9,728 nucleotides of DNA from an uncultured Bacilli bacterium (GTDB taxonomy: Bacteria; Bacillota_I; Bacilli_A; RF39; UBA660): the NCBI GenBank assembly GCA_948760655.1, contig CAQBKK010000020.1:1-9728 (forward strand), written 5' to 3'. Below, piece by piece: positions 7,832-9,728 of the stretch. Under the pieces are notes generated by a model. The model made no database searches. It was not told the origin of the DNA and saw only the letters and a list, made by a program, of their open reading frames with translations. The translations under genes and the position numbers were made by a program. Each line of letters begins with the position of its first letter. Position 1 is the first letter of the stretch.

Positions 7832-7860
7832 ATTTTATTTTGCAAAACAAATTATGTAAT
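7832..7860 (-). promoter_or_regulatory. Possible sigma-A type promoter of the TasA-like gene
   Basis: On the minus strand, ATTACA (7855-7860, four of six matches to TTGACA) is followed after 17 bases by TAAAAT (7832-7837, five of six matches to TATAAT). Transcription would start near 7825, close before the ribosome binding site. In such AT-rich DNA chance matches are common, so this is tentative. Confidence 0.35.
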
Positions 7861-7889
7861 GCATTTTGGAAATATTACTTTCCATCTAT

Positions 7890-7915
7890 GTAAACGTCTT
7901 AAAAAGACAGTTTAC
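7890..7915 (-). other. Intergenic hairpin upstream of the TasA-like gene
   Basis: On the minus strand GTAAACTGTCTT and AAGACGTTTAC pair over 11 bp with one bulged base around a TTT loop. It is not followed by a T run, so it is a poor terminator. It may protect RNA ends or take part in a switch with the hairpin at 7927-7944, with which it can also pair. Confidence 0.5.
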
Positions 7916-7926
7916 CCAATTTCATG

Positions 7927-7944
7927 TAAGTCTTTTTAGACTTA
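7927..7944 (-). other. Hairpin overlapping the stop codon of the second SipW-like gene
   Basis: TAAGTCT, a four-base loop and AGACTTA form a perfect 7-bp inverted repeat. The TAA stop (7944-7942) is inside the 5' arm on the minus strand, so a ribosome finishing the peptidase would open it. No T run follows. Its AAAAAGAC is complementary to GTCTTTTT of the neighbouring hairpin. Confidence 0.5.
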
Positions 7945-8592
7945 TTTTTTATTCTTAGATTCGAGGTTCTGTTGTTCTTGTTGCTCTTTCATTTTTTTAT
8001 ATTCTAAGAATTCTTTTCTTTCGGCTTCTTGTTGTTTCTTAGTTGAAATTATGAAACCAATTACAAATATCATAGTAATTCCTAGTATGACAATGATTAT
8101 TGTTGTTGGTTCTGATAAACTATTCATTATGGAACCAATTCCAGGAATTCTACCTACATATATACCTTCTATATCACTTTTGGCACTTACAAGATTCAAA
8201 TCTTGAGTATTGTTATTATCTCCTTTAGTGATAAAGTAAGTTTCTCCATCCTCTAGTACAACATCAATAATTCTATGTGTGGTTACTGTTCCTTCAGCAT
8301 CTCTAAAAGCGATGACATCATCTATTCCTAAAGAAGTAGGATCTTCTACTACTTTGGTGATTATCATATCCCCTTTATGTATTTCTTTTTCCATTGATCC
8401 AGATAATACAATAAAAGGTTTAAAGCCGAATATACTTGGAACTTTACTTTCATCTTGTTTTGCTTGAAACATAATACTCAAGTTTATTACTAATATTGGT
8501 ATTAAGATTGCACAAGCAATAATGACTAACCAATTACTGAATGAATTGTACCATTTTTTCCCACCCTTTTTCATTTCTTCCACCACTTTCAT
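7942..8592 (-). CDS. sipW: SipW-like ER-type signal peptidase I (S26B), copy 2
   Basis: This is a 216-residue membrane signal peptidase of the same class as the copy at 1819. Membrane segments lie at about 21-42 and 164-183. The catalytic Ser is S66 in SGSMEKEIHKGD, His106 lies in TTHRI, and the acidic box KGDNNNTQD has D125 and D131. RIPGIGSI (148-155) precedes the second membrane segment, as in copy 1 (KIPGAGKL). The cytoplasmic tail from about 184 is rich in Gln, Glu and Lys and likely coiled coil, but lacks the poly-Lys end of copy 1. The ATG at 8592 follows the upstream stop by 15 bp but has no clear binding site. A second ATG at 8574 has GGTGG just before it and may be the true start (210 residues); the catalytic region is the same either way. 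The next gene downstream is the TasA-like protein, its likely substrate. Confidence 0.93.
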   Translation of the reverse strand: MKVVEEMKKGGKKWYNSFSNWLVIIACAILIPILVINLSIMFQAKQDESKVPSIFGFKPFIVLSGSMEKEIHKGDMIITKVVEDPTSLGIDDVIAFRDAEGTVTTHRIIDVVLEDGETYFITKGDNNNTQDLNLVSAKSDIEGIYVGRIPGIGSIMNSLSEPTTIIIVILGITMIFVIGFIISTKKQQEAERKEFLEYKKMKEQQEQQNLESKNKK

Positions 8593-8607
8593 CTGTAATT
8601 GTAAGCT

Positions 8608-9728
8608 TTATGCTTTATTACTCATTTTAATTTTTTTATCATATACTAATTTTTGATTTGTTTCTTCAAATTCAGAATTTAATAAACTTTGCCAATAAAT
8701 TAAATCATATAGTTGTTCTTGTAATAATCTTCTTCTTTGATAAATATCTAATTTAGAGAATTTTTTACGTGATTCTTCAGCTAATTTTGCAGCCATTGGA
8801 ATTTCTTCCTCTTCAACAATTACTAAATTGCTTTCTTCTTCCGTATTTTCATCATTATTGATTGTCTCTGGAGTTGTTTCCACCTTATTCTCTTCTAGTT
8901 CTTCTGGTTCTTCTAGAATAATAGTATTTTCTGGTAAAGTTGTTGCACTTTCCATAGCTTCTAGATTTTCTGGTTCTTCTGTTGAAATAAGTTCATCATC
9001 ACTTTGCTCTGCAATTGTTTCTGTTTCTGCATTTGAAAGATTGCTTACTTTACCTTGATCAATTATAATTCCTTCATCTTGACAAGTAATGGTATAACTT
9101 CCTCTTTCTGTTATAGAAATTCCAAATGTGTGACTACCATTTTCTACTTGTGTATCGTCGCCAGCATCACATGTTTTTGTTATTGTTACAGGAATTGATG
9201 CAGTAGATCCATTTCCTAAGTTAATTAAATCTTCTATATTGTAGTTATGTTCTACTGTTATTGTGTAACTATGCGTATGCGGTGTTGCTGTTGGTGCAAT
9301 TGTTGCTTCTGGCGTTGGTGTTGTAATTGAAAGATCGCTTACTTTACCTTGGGCAATTATAATTCCTTCATCTGTACATGTAATGGTATAACTTCCTCTT
9401 TCTGTTACTGAAACATTAAATGTATGACTACCATTTTCTACTTGTGTATCGTCGCCAGCATCACATGTTTTTGTTATTGTTGCAGGAATTTGTGCAGTAC
9501 AGCTATTATTATTTGCTAATGCCTCTTTTACTAAGTCTTCTACACTATAATTATGTTCTACTGTTATTGTATAACTATGAACATGTGGTGTTGGGCTTGT
9601 ACTTGCTGTTGGTATTGCGCTTGGCGTTTCACTTGCACCTGGTGTTGGGCTTGTACTTGCTGTTGGTATTGCGCTTGGCGTTTCACTTGCACCTGGTGTT
9701 GTACTTGCACTTGCTGTTGGTATTGCAC
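8608..9728 (-). CDS. Repeat protein with Pro/Thr/Ser linkers, two Cys-containing domains and acidic/helical C-terminus; 5' end off the window
   Basis: The frame is open from the window edge (9728) to a TAA at 8608, about 372 codons; the start and any signal peptide are not visible. An ATG at 8955 lies inside the reading frame and is not the start. In protein order there are an 18-residue Pro/Thr/Ser/Ala repeat (more than two copies); a domain of 86 residues starting HVHSYTITVEHNY; a 16-residue Thr/Pro linker; a second copy of 82 residues starting HTHSYTITVEHNY; a long Glu-rich stretch; and a basic, probably helical end (FSKLDIYQRRRLLQEQLYD and on). Each domain has ITKTCDAGDD, NGSHTF and TERGSYTITC, so two conserved Cys could form a disulfide. 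I do not recognise the family. There is no sortase motif or membrane segment in the visible part. It ends 15 bp before a SipW-like gene, so it is probably the same operon. A surface protein is inferred from the linkers and context. Confidence 0.85.
   Translation of the reverse strand, partial: AIPTASASTTPGASETPSAIPTASTSPTPGASETPSAIPTASTSPTPHVHSYTITVEHNYSVEDLVKEALANNNSCTAQIPATITKTCDAGDDTQVENGSHTFNVSVTERGSYTITCTDEGIIIAQGKVSDLSITTPTPEATIAPTATPHTHSYTITVEHNYNIEDLINLGNGSTASIPVTITKTCDAGDDTQVENGSHTFGISITERGSYTITCQDEGIIIDQGKVSNLSNAETETIAEQSDDELISTEEPENLEAMESATTLPENTIILEEPEELEENKVETTPETINNDENTEEESNLVIVEEEEIPMAAKLAEESRKKFSKLDIYQRRRLLQEQLYDLIYWQSLLNSEFEETNQKLVYDKKIKMSNKA
9034..9279 (-). repeat. Second copy of the Cys-containing domain repeat (82 codons)
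   Basis: This stretch codes for the copy nearer the C-terminus: HTHSYTITVEHNY at its start, then TKTCDAGDD, NGSHTF, TERGSYTITC and QGKVSNLS at its end. It is four codons shorter than the other copy, between EDL and the TKTCDAG motif. Bases 9127-9186 match 9421-9480 with one difference. Confidence 0.85.
9328..9585 (-). repeat. First copy of the Cys-containing domain repeat (86 codons)
   Basis: This copy starts HVHSYTITVEHNY and ends QGKVSDLS. It has a third Cys (in NNNSCTAQ) that the other copy lacks. The central bases 9421-9480 are almost identical to 9127-9186, pointing to recent duplication or gene conversion. Confidence 0.85.
9587..9728 (-). repeat. 54-bp tandem repeat coding an 18-residue Pro/Thr/Ser/Ala linker
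   Basis: Bases 9601-9654 and 9655-9708 are almost identical, differing only in the last few bases, and a third copy begins at 9709 and runs off the window. The unit codes for GASETPSAI followed by PTAS and Ser/Thr/Pro. The array keeps frame (54 = 18 codons). It is probably an extended stalk and is likely to vary in copy number. Confidence 0.85.

Noticed and set aside
1819..8592. Archaeal origin, because the peptidases are of the ER/archaeal S26B class
   Set aside because: Firmicutes SipW belongs to this class, and the ribosome binding sites, signal types and domain mix fit a low-GC Gram-positive type bacterium.
8608..8955. A separate 115-residue protein starting at ATG 8955
   Set aside because: The same frame stays open upstream to the window edge and codes clear repeats, so this ATG is an internal Met with no binding site.
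8828..9058. Ser-rich plus-strand open frame
   Set aside because: Its Ser runs are the reverse complement of Glu codons in the acidic stretch of the minus-strand repeat protein.
9587..9728. CRISPR array
   Set aside because: The repeat units are directly adjacent without unique spacers, are in frame and code for a Pro/Thr/Ser linker.
1..9728. UGA recoded as tryptophan (Mycoplasma-type code)
   Set aside because: Tryptophan is TGG in all genes and no in-frame TGA is needed. No complete gene ends in TGA, but six stops are too few to draw a conclusion.
1..9728. Sortase (LPXTG-type) anchoring
   Set aside because: No LPXTG-like motif followed by a hydrophobic segment and basic tail is present at any visible C-terminus.

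Overview
The window is strongly AT-rich, all genes read on the minus strand, and the genes are tightly packed with strong GGAGG-type ribosome binding sites. Stops are TAA or TAG, and tryptophan is TGG throughout. This suggests a low-GC Firmicutes/Bacilli-type bacterium, possibly one of the poorly cultured gut lineages. I cannot fix the taxon from sequence alone. No plus-strand gene is convincing.

The theme is a cell-surface protein or fibre locus of the SipW/TasA type. In transcription order (high to low coordinates) it holds: (1) the 3' part of a repeat protein with Pro/Thr/Ser linkers and two copies of a Cys-containing domain (8608-9728, 5' end off the window); (2) a SipW-like ER-type signal peptidase (7942-8592); (3) a 136-bp gap with two hairpins and a possible promoter; (4) a 310-residue TasA-like exported protein (6873-7805); (5) a gap with two hairpins, one of them terminator-like; (6) a 1416-residue membrane-anchored or lipid-anchored surface protein with Ig-like, six cadherin-like and InlB-B-like domains and a C-terminal domain resembling the TasA-like protein (2521-6771); (7) a second SipW-like peptidase with a very Lys-rich tail (1819-2508); (8) a 202-residue exported protein with the same signal-region signature as the TasA-like protein (1200-1808); (9) the first 387 codons of another exported or membrane-anchored protein, open at the window edge (1-1161).

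The two peptidases carry the Ser/His/Asp layout of the S26B class, which in Bacillus subtilis (SipW) processes the matrix proteins TasA and TapA. Here each peptidase gene lies directly before or beside a candidate substrate gene, so the locus looks like two peptidase-substrate modules joined by a giant adhesin-like protein. The C-terminal domain of the giant protein shares landmarks with the small TasA-like protein (INLF, PGxxGxYE, WxWxFD and a D-T/x-x-x-G segment). My inference is that it joins or anchors the fibre made by the small subunit. No part has been shown by experiment here. There is no stretch over 300 bases without a gene.
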